Assembly (NCBI GenBank): GCA_036512955.1
Contig: DATBZX010000024.1
Span: 1 to 6,319, forward strand
Origin: DASRAA01 sp036512955
Lineage (GTDB): Bacteria > Acidobacteriota > Terriglobia > Terriglobales > Acidobacteriaceae
Reading direction: 5' to 3'
Length of the DNA: 6,319 nt
The translations under genes and the position numbers were made by a program. This document shows, piece by piece, positions 1 through 5,559 of the stretch (positions within the stretch are counted from its first letter, which is position 1; the number at the start of each line of letters is the position of its first letter). The notes beneath the pieces were generated by a model, which was not told the origin of the DNA, made no database searches, and saw nothing but the letters and a program-made list of their open reading frames with translations.

Positions 1-1653
1 TTCAAGTTCCTCACAACCGGAGGCTCGGTGACCGGCACATTTGCCATCACCAACGGCTTGAACATCGGAAATGGCGAAATACTGAACGTCATTTACGGTT
101 CGAACTTTGTCGAGCTGTCAACGGCGTTCCTCTCTACCACCGATCTATGGAATGGCGGAACGGGGGTTTGGAGCAACGGCCCGCAATGGAGCATCGGCGT
201 GCCTCAGCCGACCTTCGACGTGATCATCTTCTCCGGCGGCAACGACCTTGTGACGATGGATGTGGGCAGCAGCACCGTGAATTCGCTAGCGGTCGGCGGC
301 GCCAGCAACGGATTCACCTCCGAGCTGACGGATGGTGGCACGGCGCAGACGCTTTCCATCACCAACGGCCTGAGCGTAGGCCAGCAGGGCATTCTGTCCT
401 TTACGGGCACCGGCAGCACGATCACGGCGGCCACCGTCTCGAATAACGGAAGCGTTACCATCGGCCACGGCGCGACGCTGAACCTGACCGGCCAGCCGCT
501 GGGCGTGACCAGCGTGCTTGCGGGCGCGAGCTGGACGATTGGCGGAAACTTCGAAGTCGGAGGCGTGGCCAACACCGGCTTCGCCAACCTGTCGAGCGTT
601 TCCGGCAGCGTCACCTTCGCGAACGGCGCCAGCCAGACCATCGGCAACAGCCTAACCAATAATGCCGGCGGATTTATTGATGTGGATGCCGGCAGCACGC
701 TGACCGTCACGGGTAACGTCACCAACAACGCGAGCGGACCGCAGGGCATCTACACCGGCTTTAACGGAGCCGGCAACAATACGATTCACATCACAGGCAA
801 CCTGACGAACAATGGCAAGTTCGGCCTTGAGAGCGCCGGCGACATCGCAACCGTTGGCGGCAACGTCACCAACAACAGCGGCGCGTTGTTCGCTGTGACC
901 GGCGGAGCCGGCGCGACCTTCACCGGCACCCTGCTCAATGGCGGAACGGTGGATCTGGAGAACGCCAGCAGCCTGAACGTCAATGGCGCGACGACGAATA
1001 ACGGAACGCTGTCTACTTCTGGATTCGGCGGCACCGGCGGAAACACCATGACGTTCGCCAGCCTGCTGACGAATACCGCAACCGGCCAGATCAACGTGAA
1101 CGGTCCCAGCGACACGCTCCATGCTACGGCTGGCTTGGCGAATGCCGGGTCAATTTCGGTGACCCACGGCTCGACGATCGATCCTCCTTTCTTCAACAAT
1201 CTTGGGACCCTCAACATCGACAGCACGTCAACCTTCGTGGTGGGCACCGGTACCGCGACCGGCCCGGGCTTCATTCAACTGGCCAACGGGACGTTCGGAG
1301 AGATGATCAACTCCGCAACCGCTTTTGGTGTGGTCAACGTCGCCGGATCCGCTTCCCTGAATGGCACGCTCGATATCCTGCTGCAGTCAGGGTACAATCC
1401 GGCAGTCGGCACGTCTTTCACGTTCCTCCTGCTCAACCCGGGACAACTTTCCGGTACCTACGCCAACATCCTGAACGACATCTTCAATAACGGTACGGAG
1501 ATGTGGGTGGTTAACTACAATAACGCCGGCGGCTTTGTACAGCTGACGGCGGCATCGAATATCGGTACAACTCCCGAGCCCGGCACGTTCCTCCTGCTGG
1601 GCAGCGGACTGCTCAGCTTGTCGTATGGCTTACGCCGCCGCTTGAAGAAGTAG
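1..1653 (+). CDS. Large exported PEP-CTERM protein with repetitive beta-helix-like body (5' end outside window)
   Basis: The reading frame is open from base 1, so the GTG at 28 is probably internal and the true start and signal peptide lie upstream. The product is rich in Gly, Asn, Thr, Ser and Ala and poor in Lys and Cys, as in surface proteins of autotransporter-repeat type. At about 145-300 is a motif of the W-x-G-G-x-G-x-W-S-N...W-S-x-G-V-P type followed by a Val/Asp-rich strand, which typically opens such modules. An asparagine ladder (TNN, LNGG, LTN, ANAG) recurs every 20-28 residues, with Asn codons near 658, 724, 808, 871, 937, 997, 1072 and 1141, suggesting stacked beta-helix turns. 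The last 28 residues form a PEP-CTERM tag: TTPEPG (PEP codons 1573-1581), a hydrophobic stretch, then the basic tail RRRLKK. By family knowledge the tag is processed by exosortase in the inner membrane, and the body would end up outside the cell. Its binding role is unknown. The gene ends 20 bases before a strong terminator. Confidence 0.85.
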   Translation, partial: FKFLTTGGSVTGTFAITNGLNIGNGEILNVIYGSNFVELSTAFLSTTDLWNGGTGVWSNGPQWSIGVPQPTFDVIIFSGGNDLVTMDVGSSTVNSLAVGGASNGFTSELTDGGTAQTLSITNGLSVGQQGILSFTGTGSTITAATVSNNGSVTIGHGATLNLTGQPLGVTSVLAGASWTIGGNFEVGGVANTGFANLSSVSGSVTFANGASQTIGNSLTNNAGGFIDVDAGSTLTVTGNVTNNASGPQGIYTGFNGAGNNTIHITGNLTNNGKFGLESAGDIATVGGNVTNNSGALFAVTGGAGATFTGTLLNGGTVDLENASSLNVNGATTNNGTLSTSGFGGTGGNTMTFASLLTNTATGQINVNGPSDTLHATAGLANAGSISVTHGSTIDPPFFNNLGTLNIDSTSTFVVGTGTATGPGFIQLANGTFGEMINSATAFGVVNVAGSASLNGTLDILLQSGYNPAVGTSFTFLLLNPGQLSGTYANILNDIFNNGTEMWVVNYNNAGGFVQLTAASNIGTTPEPGTFLLLGSGLLSLSYGLRRRLKK

Positions 1654-1672
1654 TTTTTACTTCGTCTGAGAC

Positions 1673-1706
1673 GCGGCCTGATTAGATGCAGTCAGGCCGC
1701 TTTTCT
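1673..1706 (+). terminator. Intrinsic terminator of the large PEP-CTERM gene
   Basis: A perfect 9-bp GC-rich stem, GCGGCCTGA (1673-1681) with TCAGGCCGC (1692-1700), encloses a 10-base loop and is followed by TTTTCT. It lies 20 bases after the stop codon and separates this gene from the downstream lipoprotein gene. Confidence 0.85.
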
Positions 1707-1782
1707 ATCTGCGACGAGTCAGTTCAATGCGACAATTTGCCACCAACCATTTACGATCATTCTGGCCGCAACACGGCCCCCC

Positions 1783-1786
1783 GGAG
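1783..1786 (+). promoter_or_regulatory. Ribosome binding site that sets the lipoprotein start
   Basis: GGAG sits 7 bases before the ATG at 1794. It favours that ATG over the upstream in-frame ATG at 1686, which lies inside the preceding terminator hairpin. A small hairpin, GGCCG (1764-1768) with CGGCC (1774-1778), lies just upstream of the site. I see no convincing -35/-10 pair between 1707 and 1782. Confidence 0.7.
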
Positions 1787-1793
1787 AAACAGC

Positions 1794-2168
1794 ATGAAGC
1801 TACCTGCGATTGCATTGTCTTTGTTGATGTTCGTCACCCTCATCCTGATGGCGGGTTGCGCCACCCCGCCCACCGCTGTCACCTTCACCACTCCATACCA
1901 AGCCGTGCTGCTCAGCAATAATTCTGTCTATTACGGAAAACTCGCGGGCTTCGGAACGGCCAGCCCGGTGCTGACTGACGTGTTCTACATCGTCAGCCAG
2001 AGCAATCCTGAAACCAAGCAGGTCACTAACATGCTGGTGAAGCGCGGCAAGGAGCTGCACGGGCCCGATCGCATGTACCTGAACGCCAACAGCATTGTGT
2101 TCGTGGAGCCGGTGGGTGCCGATTCAAAAGTTGCACAGCTGATCGACGAAGCCGCCAAGAAACAGTAG
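1794..2168 (+). CDS. Small predicted lipoprotein (124 aa), function unknown
   Basis: The start at 1794 is chosen because it has a GGAG site and gives a clean type II signal peptide: MK, a hydrophobic core (LPAIALSLLMFVTLILM), then the lipobox M-A-G-C with Cys22 as the likely lipidated residue. The mature part is about 100 residues and soluble. Visible elements are YQAVLLSNN-x-VYYGKL near its N-terminus, a central LTDVFYIVSQ...ETKQVTNMLVKRGKE segment, and a MYLNANSIVFVEPV strand near the end, followed by a short charged helix ending AAKKQ. Alternating hydrophobic strands suggest a small beta-rich domain. I recall similar lipoproteins in Acidobacteriota and some Proteobacteria, all without assigned function. 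It is probably anchored in a membrane facing the periplasm. It follows the terminator of the previous gene, so it should have its own promoter. It is separated from rpmB by about 200 bases and a promoter, so the two are probably not an operon. Confidence 0.85.
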   Translation: MKLPAIALSLLMFVTLILMAGCATPPTAVTFTTPYQAVLLSNNSVYYGKLAGFGTASPVLTDVFYIVSQSNPETKQVTNMLVKRGKELHGPDRMYLNANSIVFVEPVGADSKVAQLIDEAAKKQ

Positions 2169-2297
2169 CCGATCCGGCGCGCTGCGCTCCCCTCGCGTGT
2201 GGGGCCTTGGCCTGCGCGGATTTCCGGGTGCGCGGCCGCCCCTGGTCTTTGGGGCCCGTGCCTCAATGTGTCCCCGGCCACCCCAACGGCGCTCGCC

Positions 2298-2327
2298 TTG
2301 CCGGAACCTCGTTTTTCCGGGTATAAT
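2298..2327 (+). promoter_or_regulatory. Sigma-70-type promoter of rpmB
   Basis: A perfect -10 box TATAAT (2322-2327) is preceded by TTGCCG (2298-2303; 4 of 6 bases match TTGACA) with an 18-base spacer, giving a transcript start near 2334 and a leader of about 35 bases. The spacer holds an inverted repeat, CCGGAA (2301-2306) with TTCCGG (2315-2320), that could be a regulator site or chance. Confidence 0.65.
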
Positions 2328-2358
2328 CATAGTTTCGCCCCGCACCTCGGGAATCATC

Positions 2359-2363
2359 TGGAG
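2359..2363 (+). promoter_or_regulatory. Ribosome binding site of rpmB
   Basis: TGGAG lies 6 bases before the ATG at 2370, which is normal spacing and confirms the L28 start. Confidence 0.7.
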
Positions 2364-2369
2364 TAAGTC

Positions 2370-2558
2370 ATGGCACAAGTTTGCGAAGTTTGCGGCAAAG
2401 GGCCGCAGTCGGGTAACAACATCAGTCACGCCCACAACGTCACCAAGCGCCGCTGGAGCGTCAACCTCCGCCCCGTGAAGGCCAAAACAGCCCACGGCAA
2501 CAAGCGCATGCGGGTCTGCACCTCCTGCCTCCGCAGTGGCAAGATCGTCAAGGCGTAA
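2370..2558 (+). CDS. rpmB: 50S ribosomal protein L28, zinc-ribbon (four-cysteine) form
   Basis: This 62-residue protein is a component of the large ribosomal subunit. It has the usual short bacterial L28 length and hallmarks: the N-terminal MAQVCEVCGKGP block, the SHAHN-x-TKRRW segment (residues about 19-29), the N-L-R-P motif and the basic R-M-R-V-C-T-S-C-L tail. Two CxxC pairs, C5/C8 and C50/C53, are intact, so this is the zinc-binding 'C+' version rather than the cysteine-free one. The start has a good ribosome site, an upstream TATAAT promoter and a downstream terminator, so it looks monocistronic. It converges on the PAP2 gene on the other strand. No neighbouring ribosomal gene (such as rpmG) is in the window. 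Confidence 0.97.
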   Translation: MAQVCEVCGKGPQSGNNISHAHNVTKRRWSVNLRPVKAKTAHGNKRMRVCTSCLRSGKIVKA

Positions 2559-2587
2559 GTCTATTCGTTTTCAACAGTTAGAACGAT

Positions 2588-2614
2588 AAGCCCTCCCCAC
2601 CGGAAGGGCTTTTT
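2588..2614 (+). terminator. Intrinsic terminator of rpmB
   Basis: A 7-bp stem AAGCCCT (2588-2594) with AGGGCTT (2605-2611) continues after one mismatch into CC/GG around a 4-base loop, and is followed by a T run through 2614. It starts 30 bases after the rpmB stop. On the opposite strand the hairpin is not followed by a T run, so it is unlikely to terminate the convergent PAP2 gene efficiently. Confidence 0.8.
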
Positions 2615-2691
2615 GCTGCGTGGCATTATGAGATCTCGTGGTGGAAATCGGGGGCCTGCGAGTTCGGTGCCAAGGCCGCCTCCGCTCAGGA

Positions 2692-3555
2692 TCACACAAG
2701 CTGATTGCTGATTGTTCGTCGCCCTACAAACGCCGCTCCTACCGCCAGTCCCAGGGCCGCCCCCGCCACCACGTCGATGGCGTAGTGATAGCCGTCATAG
2801 ACCGCGCCGATGCTCATCAGCACGACGCAGACCGCCAGCCACGGAGCGAACCGCGGGAAATAGCGGACCACGAACACCAGCACTGCGAACCCCAGCATGA
2901 TGTGTCCGCTGGGAAAGGCGTTGCCATGCACCCCGGCGTTGTTTTGGATCAGCCGCACCAGGAAGTGGAATGGCCCTGACGATTCCACGACGGGCAGCGC
3001 GGAAGCCGCAAGTCGCACATTGTGAGCTGGGCTACGCGTAGGGAACAGCAGGTAGGTGGCGTAACAAACGGCATAGCCCACGCTGAGCCCGTCCGTCATG
3101 CTGCGGAATGCCCCCGCGTATCGGGACCGGCGCCGCCATGCCCAAAGCACTCCGGCGACGGCTGGATAGAGCGGGTAGAAGCTGAAGTAGCCGAACTCCA
3201 GCAGCTCGCGGAACCAGAGCGACGAGTAGCGATGCAGCCATTCCGCCGGAGGCACCGCGAACAGCGCCGCTTCCCATCTCACCAGATAAGCGTTCTGCCA
3301 CGCGCCCCGCAACCCCAGCGACAGAAACGACACTTCCTCGAACACAGTGATGAAGAAGAGGCCGGGCAGCCAGTCGTGGACGAACTCCCAGCGCGAGCTG
3401 TTGTGCTGCTTGCCTGCGAAAACGAGAATCGCGGCCATCGCCATCACATTCCATGCCACATACCACGGCCAGTGCGCGACCTGCGAAGAGCGAGCGCACA
3501 CCAGCACCGTCAGCGCGAGATGCACGGCAAGATAGACGCGGTTGGTGAGGTTCAT
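2692..3555 (-). CDS. Polytopic membrane PAP2-superfamily phosphatase/phosphotransferase, Aur1-like variant (287 aa)
   Basis: Several hydrophobic segments predict an integral inner-membrane protein. Catalytic landmarks, numbered from the ATG at 3555: FPTRSP at 171-176; PSGH at 215-218; and GYHYAID at 255-261, with His257 and Asp261 giving the H-x3-D of PAP2 motif 3. The Arg that normally precedes this His by six positions is Ala251 here. That spacing, and the EFGYFSFYPLYP segment near residue 120, point to the Aur1/inositolphosphotransferase-like PAP2 branch rather than classic KX6RP...SRX5HX3D enzymes. By family knowledge it would cleave or transfer a phosphate or phospho-head group on a lipid at the membrane; the substrate cannot be read from sequence. 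The start is uncertain: neither the ATG at 3555 nor the in-frame TTG at 3600 (302 aa) has a Shine-Dalgarno. ATG is preferred because it places the first membrane helix directly at the N-terminus. No clear terminator follows. Confidence 0.88.
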   Translation of the reverse strand: MNLTNRVYLAVHLALTVLVCARSSQVAHWPWYVAWNVMAMAAILVFAGKQHNSSRWEFVHDWLPGLFFITVFEEVSFLSLGLRGAWQNAYLVRWEAALFAVPPAEWLHRYSSLWFRELLEFGYFSFYPLYPAVAGVLWAWRRRSRYAGAFRSMTDGLSVGYAVCYATYLLFPTRSPAHNVRLAASALPVVESSGPFHFLVRLIQNNAGVHGNAFPSGHIMLGFAVLVFVVRYFPRFAPWLAVCVVLMSIGAVYDGYHYAIDVVAGAALGLAVGAAFVGRRTISNQLV

Positions 3556-3704
3556 TAGGGACGTGACTGAGTGTAGCAACAAGCAAATAGTCGTTAACAA
3601 CTGTCACGGTAGCCCGGGCGGAGCGGGACACGAGTTAAGACTGTGGCGAACTTGCAGATTTGTCAAATTTACTTTTGCACGCATCCTTTGTTTTCAATGG
3701 GTTA

Positions 3705-3762
3705 GGCTGAAATTAGCGGCAAAAAATTGATTACAAATAGTTTACGGCTATCCATTTCAGCC
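3705..3762. repeat. Inverted repeat with AT-rich loop upstream of the PAP2 gene
   Basis: GGCTGAAAT (3705-3713) is perfectly complementary to ATTTCAGCC (3754-3762). The stem continues with TAGC (3714-3717) against GCTA (3747-3750) after a 3-base bulge. The loop between is AT-rich, including six A's. It could be an RNA hairpin in the PAP2 leader or a protein-binding site. Confidence 0.55.
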
Positions 3763-3828
3763 ATAAGGACTTATATCTGCATTTCCTGCACACTGCCTAG
3801 AGGATTCGACATTTCAAAGAACCTTGGA

Positions 3829-3910
3829 GGTCGGTGAATTTGACTCACCCGAACCATGCGCCACCGCCGGAATGACAACTTCCGACGTGGCATGCTTCGC
3901 CCCTCAGGGG
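3829..3910. repeat. Three consecutive hairpins, candidate structured RNA element
   Basis: Hairpin 1: GGTGA (3833-3837) with TCACC (3845-3849), extended outward to 3829/3855 with two single-base bulges. Hairpin 2: GCCAC (3860-3864) with GTGGC (3887-3891) and an inner CGGAA (3868-3872) with TTCCG (3880-3884), plus outer CAT/ATG pairing. Hairpin 3: CCCC (3900-3903) with GGGG (3907-3910) and a 3-base loop. I could not match the arrangement to any riboswitch consensus I know, and the strand is undetermined. Confidence 0.4.
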
Positions 3911-4062
3911 AAACATCCCAGTCTCGTGGATAAGGCAGAGGGCGTGGGAAGTCACGCAAAATGCGTGCGGCAGAAACGATAGCAACCGGGAGACGCCGAG
4001 GCGGACGCGGTCCCACCATTTGCCGCCGATTCGCGGGAGAGCCGTGCACCCAAACTCGACGG

Positions 4063-4094
4063 AAAATGGCCGGAGCATTCGGCTCCGGCCATTT
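4063..4094 (-). terminator. Intrinsic terminator of the secreted PEP-CTERM gene
   Basis: A perfect 13-bp inverted repeat (4064-4076 with 4082-4094, core GGCCGGAGC) has a 5-base loop. On the minus strand it ends in ATTTTCC, giving a short T tract. It lies 24 bases after the stop codon and would insulate the downstream PAP2 gene. Its core is identical to that of the terminator at 5506-5530. Confidence 0.85.
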
Positions 4095-4118
4095 GGGTAA
4101 TGCAGTGTTTTGTGTAGC

Positions 4119-5096
4119 TTACAGCATCAGTTTGCGGCGAAGCAGGCCGGCTAGGCCGACGATGCCGGAGCCGAACATAACCAGCGTGCCAGGCTCAGGC
4201 GTGGTGCTCACACTAGCTTGTCCCGCGACCCAGAACGACTCCTCGAAGATGTTGTCGTCGCCCGACGGGTTGACGGTCGAAACGTTAACGGTTGTCGCAC
4301 CGGTTACTCCGGCACAGGCAACCAAGTCATAACTCTCGTGGTCGGCGGTATAGCTCGGCAGGCAGGAAGAGAACCCGGGATAGGGACTGCCCGGTCCGCC
4401 GGAGGTAATCAGGTTTCCATTTGAGACGAAACCGTCCTGGCTGTCGTCGTTGTTTCCCGCATTTGTGGTAATCACAGTGCCGTTCACCGTGATGGTGGAG
4501 TTCTGGCCGCAGCAACTGAAGCTGTCGGCGATGGACATCTGCGCAAAGCCACTGAGCGGATTGGCGAAGGTGATCGTGCTGTGGTCGCCACTCGAGGTGG
4601 ACCATCCGTCCAAAACTGCTACGGTGTTCAAGATTAGCGGATTGTTGAACTTGTACACCACAATTAACGCTTCGCCGTCTATCCCCGACTGCGTTGCGCC
4701 CTCCTGAACCGTAAAGGGGCTAAAGGTTCCCGTGGTAGAGTTCCACGCCGCGTTTACGATACTGGTGACGTCAGCTCGTGCCGAACCGAGACCACAACAC
4801 GTGGGGCTCTGCATGACCACAGAATGGAAGATAAGTGACGTTCCATTCAAGCTGACGGAGGGTACGAACGGACCACCAAATTCAGCCGAATACATGTAAG
4901 CCTGCGTGATCGTTGCACCCATCGGAACGCTTCCCAAGTTGATCGTGCAGAGTTGGGTCACAGACCCGCAGCCGCTCTGCGCATAGCCATAGTCGCCAAC
5001 CCACTGATTGACAAGTGACAGACTAGCCTGTGAAGGCAACGCGGCTGCACAGAAGCCAGCCAGTACCAAGACAAAGATCGCCCTTTTCAGATTCAT
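4119..5096 (-). CDS. Secreted PEP-CTERM protein with cysteine-rich beta-sandwich-like body (325 aa)
   Basis: The start at 5096 is fixed by GGAGG just upstream and by a classic Sec signal peptide: MNLKR, a hydrophobic core, and likely cleavage after P-S-Q-A24. The frame stays open upstream to 5282, but that part lacks secretory character. The mature body has alternating strands: TQAYMYSAEF (65-74), RADVTSIV (107-114), a DGEALIVVYKF segment (140-150), then VLDGWSTSSGDHSTITFANP (161-180). This pattern resembles DUF3344-type domains; that assignment is from memory and tentative. Eight cysteines follow the signal (43, 50, 100, 101, 195, 196, 245, 261), including two CCG motifs, and could form disulfides outside the cytoplasm. 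Residues 298-325 are a full PEP-CTERM tag: TTPEPG with Glu301, a hydrophobic stretch, then RRKLML. By family knowledge, exosortase would cut near PEP. The gene has its own terminator and an upstream AT-rich promoter region, so it is probably monocistronic. Confidence 0.9.
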   Translation of the reverse strand: MNLKRAIFVLVLAGFCAAALPSQASLSLVNQWVGDYGYAQSGCGSVTQLCTINLGSVPMGATITQAYMYSAEFGGPFVPSVSLNGTSLIFHSVVMQSPTCCGLGSARADVTSIVNAAWNSTTGTFSPFTVQEGATQSGIDGEALIVVYKFNNPLILNTVAVLDGWSTSSGDHSTITFANPLSGFAQMSIADSFSCCGQNSTITVNGTVITTNAGNNDDSQDGFVSNGNLITSGGPGSPYPGFSSCLPSYTADHESYDLVACAGVTGATTVNVSTVNPSGDDNIFEESFWVAGQASVSTTPEPGTLVMFGSGIVGLAGLLRRKLML

Positions 5097-5100
5097 TTTT

Positions 5101-5105
5101 CCTCC
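5101..5105 (-). promoter_or_regulatory. Strong ribosome binding site of the secreted PEP-CTERM gene
   Basis: On the minus strand TGGAGG is followed by AAAA and then the ATG at 5096. The spacing of 4 bases is slightly short, but this is the best site in the window and decides the start. Confidence 0.8.
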
Positions 5106-5114
5106 ATAACTATG

Positions 5115-5154
5115 GCAGGCATTCACCTGCATTGCTGATTGACCTAGGTCGACC
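5115..5154. repeat. Hairpin plus overlapping palindromes just upstream of the ribosome binding site
   Basis: GCAGG (5115-5119) pairs with CCTGC (5126-5130). Next to it lies a perfect 10-base palindrome, GACCTAGGTC (5141-5150), overlapping an 8-base palindrome, GGTCGACC (5147-5154), so a GACC/GGTC half-site occurs three times. This could be an operator or a leader structure for the secreted PEP-CTERM gene. Confidence 0.45.
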
Positions 5155-5505
5155 ACGAAAACCGTATCGATTTGAGAACCAGAACTCCTCGTAGCGCGAT
5201 GACAAGAAACCCCGATTGAAGACGATCGAGGCACCCCGGTGTATCTTAAGCAACTTGCTGGCCAATGCTGGCAGTATTTCATTTCTCAGTATGTAATTAC
5301 GGGATGGCAATATTATATAACATATAAACTTATGATTCTTATACTACTTAGTGACTTTTGCCGAATATTTCGCGAGGCTCACCAAGAAGCAAGAATCACA
5401 CAAGAGTAATGAGCATCTTAGCCGCACAGGTGCAAACCGTTGCATATAAGTGGTAGGTCTGTTCCCATTTGGACGCCCAGCCGGGGTGCGCCTTTCGAGA
5501 CGCAG

Positions 5506-5530
5506 AAAGGCCGGAGCTTGCGCTCCGGCC
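5506..5530 (-). terminator. Intrinsic terminator after the PEP-CTERM remnant
   Basis: A perfect 9-bp stem, GGCCGGAGC (5509-5517) with GCTCCGGCC (5522-5530), closes a 4-base loop and on the minus strand runs into TTTCTG. It begins 29 bases after the stop at 5560. Stem core and distance from the stop match the terminator of the other minus-strand PEP-CTERM gene. Confidence 0.8.
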
Positions 5531-5559
5531 GGTGGGTACCACAGTGTGTCAATTCAAAG

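Larger units (their letters stand above)
3556..4062. other. Long gene-free, hairpin-rich spacer between the PEP-CTERM gene and the PAP2 gene
   Basis: I see no credible gene. Open frames here lack ribosome sites and have compositions typical of GC-rich shadow frames. The half nearest the PAP2 gene (about 3640-3800) is AT-rich and has a perfect minus-strand TTGACA (3666-3661), but no good -10 at proper spacing. The half from about 3829 to 4020 is GC-rich and contains several nested or adjacent inverted repeats, listed separately. It may hold the leader of the PAP2 transcript, a small RNA, or decayed sequence. Confidence 0.5.
5097..5500 (-). promoter_or_regulatory. Promoter/leader region of the secreted PEP-CTERM gene
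   Basis: No gene is visible here. The stretch is AT-rich between about 5295 and 5360 and contains a minus-strand TATAAT at 5317-5312, but its -35 position (AAGAAT) is poor, so the promoter is only suggested. If used, the leader would be about 210 bases. I looked for a sigma-54 TGGCAC-N5-TTGC site, known in some PEP-CTERM systems, and did not find one. A small hairpin TGCAA (5431-5435) with TTGCA (5440-5444) lies farther upstream. Confidence 0.35.

Noticed and set aside
204..1274. Long minus-strand open frames antisense to the large PEP-CTERM gene
   Set aside because: They are shadows of a GC-rich repetitive gene, with Pro/Val/Ala-biased products and no starts with ribosome sites.
1686..1793. 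N-terminal extension of the lipoprotein frame from the ATG at 1686
   Set aside because: It begins within the previous gene's terminator hairpin, has no ribosome site and would bury the lipoprotein signal peptide; the ATG at 1794 has GGAG and a lipobox.
2197..2478. Plus-strand open frame of 93 codons overlapping the rpmB start
   Set aside because: It overlaps the rpmB promoter and coding region in another frame, has low-complexity Arg/Pro composition and no ribosome site.
2615..2691. Terminator for the PAP2 gene
   Set aside because: Only a 5-bp GGCCT/AGGCC pairing without a T run is present on the minus strand; not enough to call.
3826..4020. Cobalamin, cyclic-di-GMP (GEMM), TPP or glycine riboswitch, or 6S, SRP or tmRNA
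   Set aside because: Local similarities such as GGTGA...TCACC or CCCCTGAGG occur, but the conserved cores (for example the B12 box, the GEMM GGCAAACC core, the SRP tetraloop region) are missing on both strands.
3771..4078. Two overlapping minus-strand open frames (92 and 77 codons) in the gene-free spacer
   Set aside because: Neither has a ribosome site or recognisable motif, and they overlap each other in different frames within hairpin-rich sequence.
5097..5282. Upstream extension of the secreted PEP-CTERM frame to 5282
   Set aside because: The extra 62 residues do not look secretory and precede a perfect signal peptide with its own strong ribosome site at 5101-5105.
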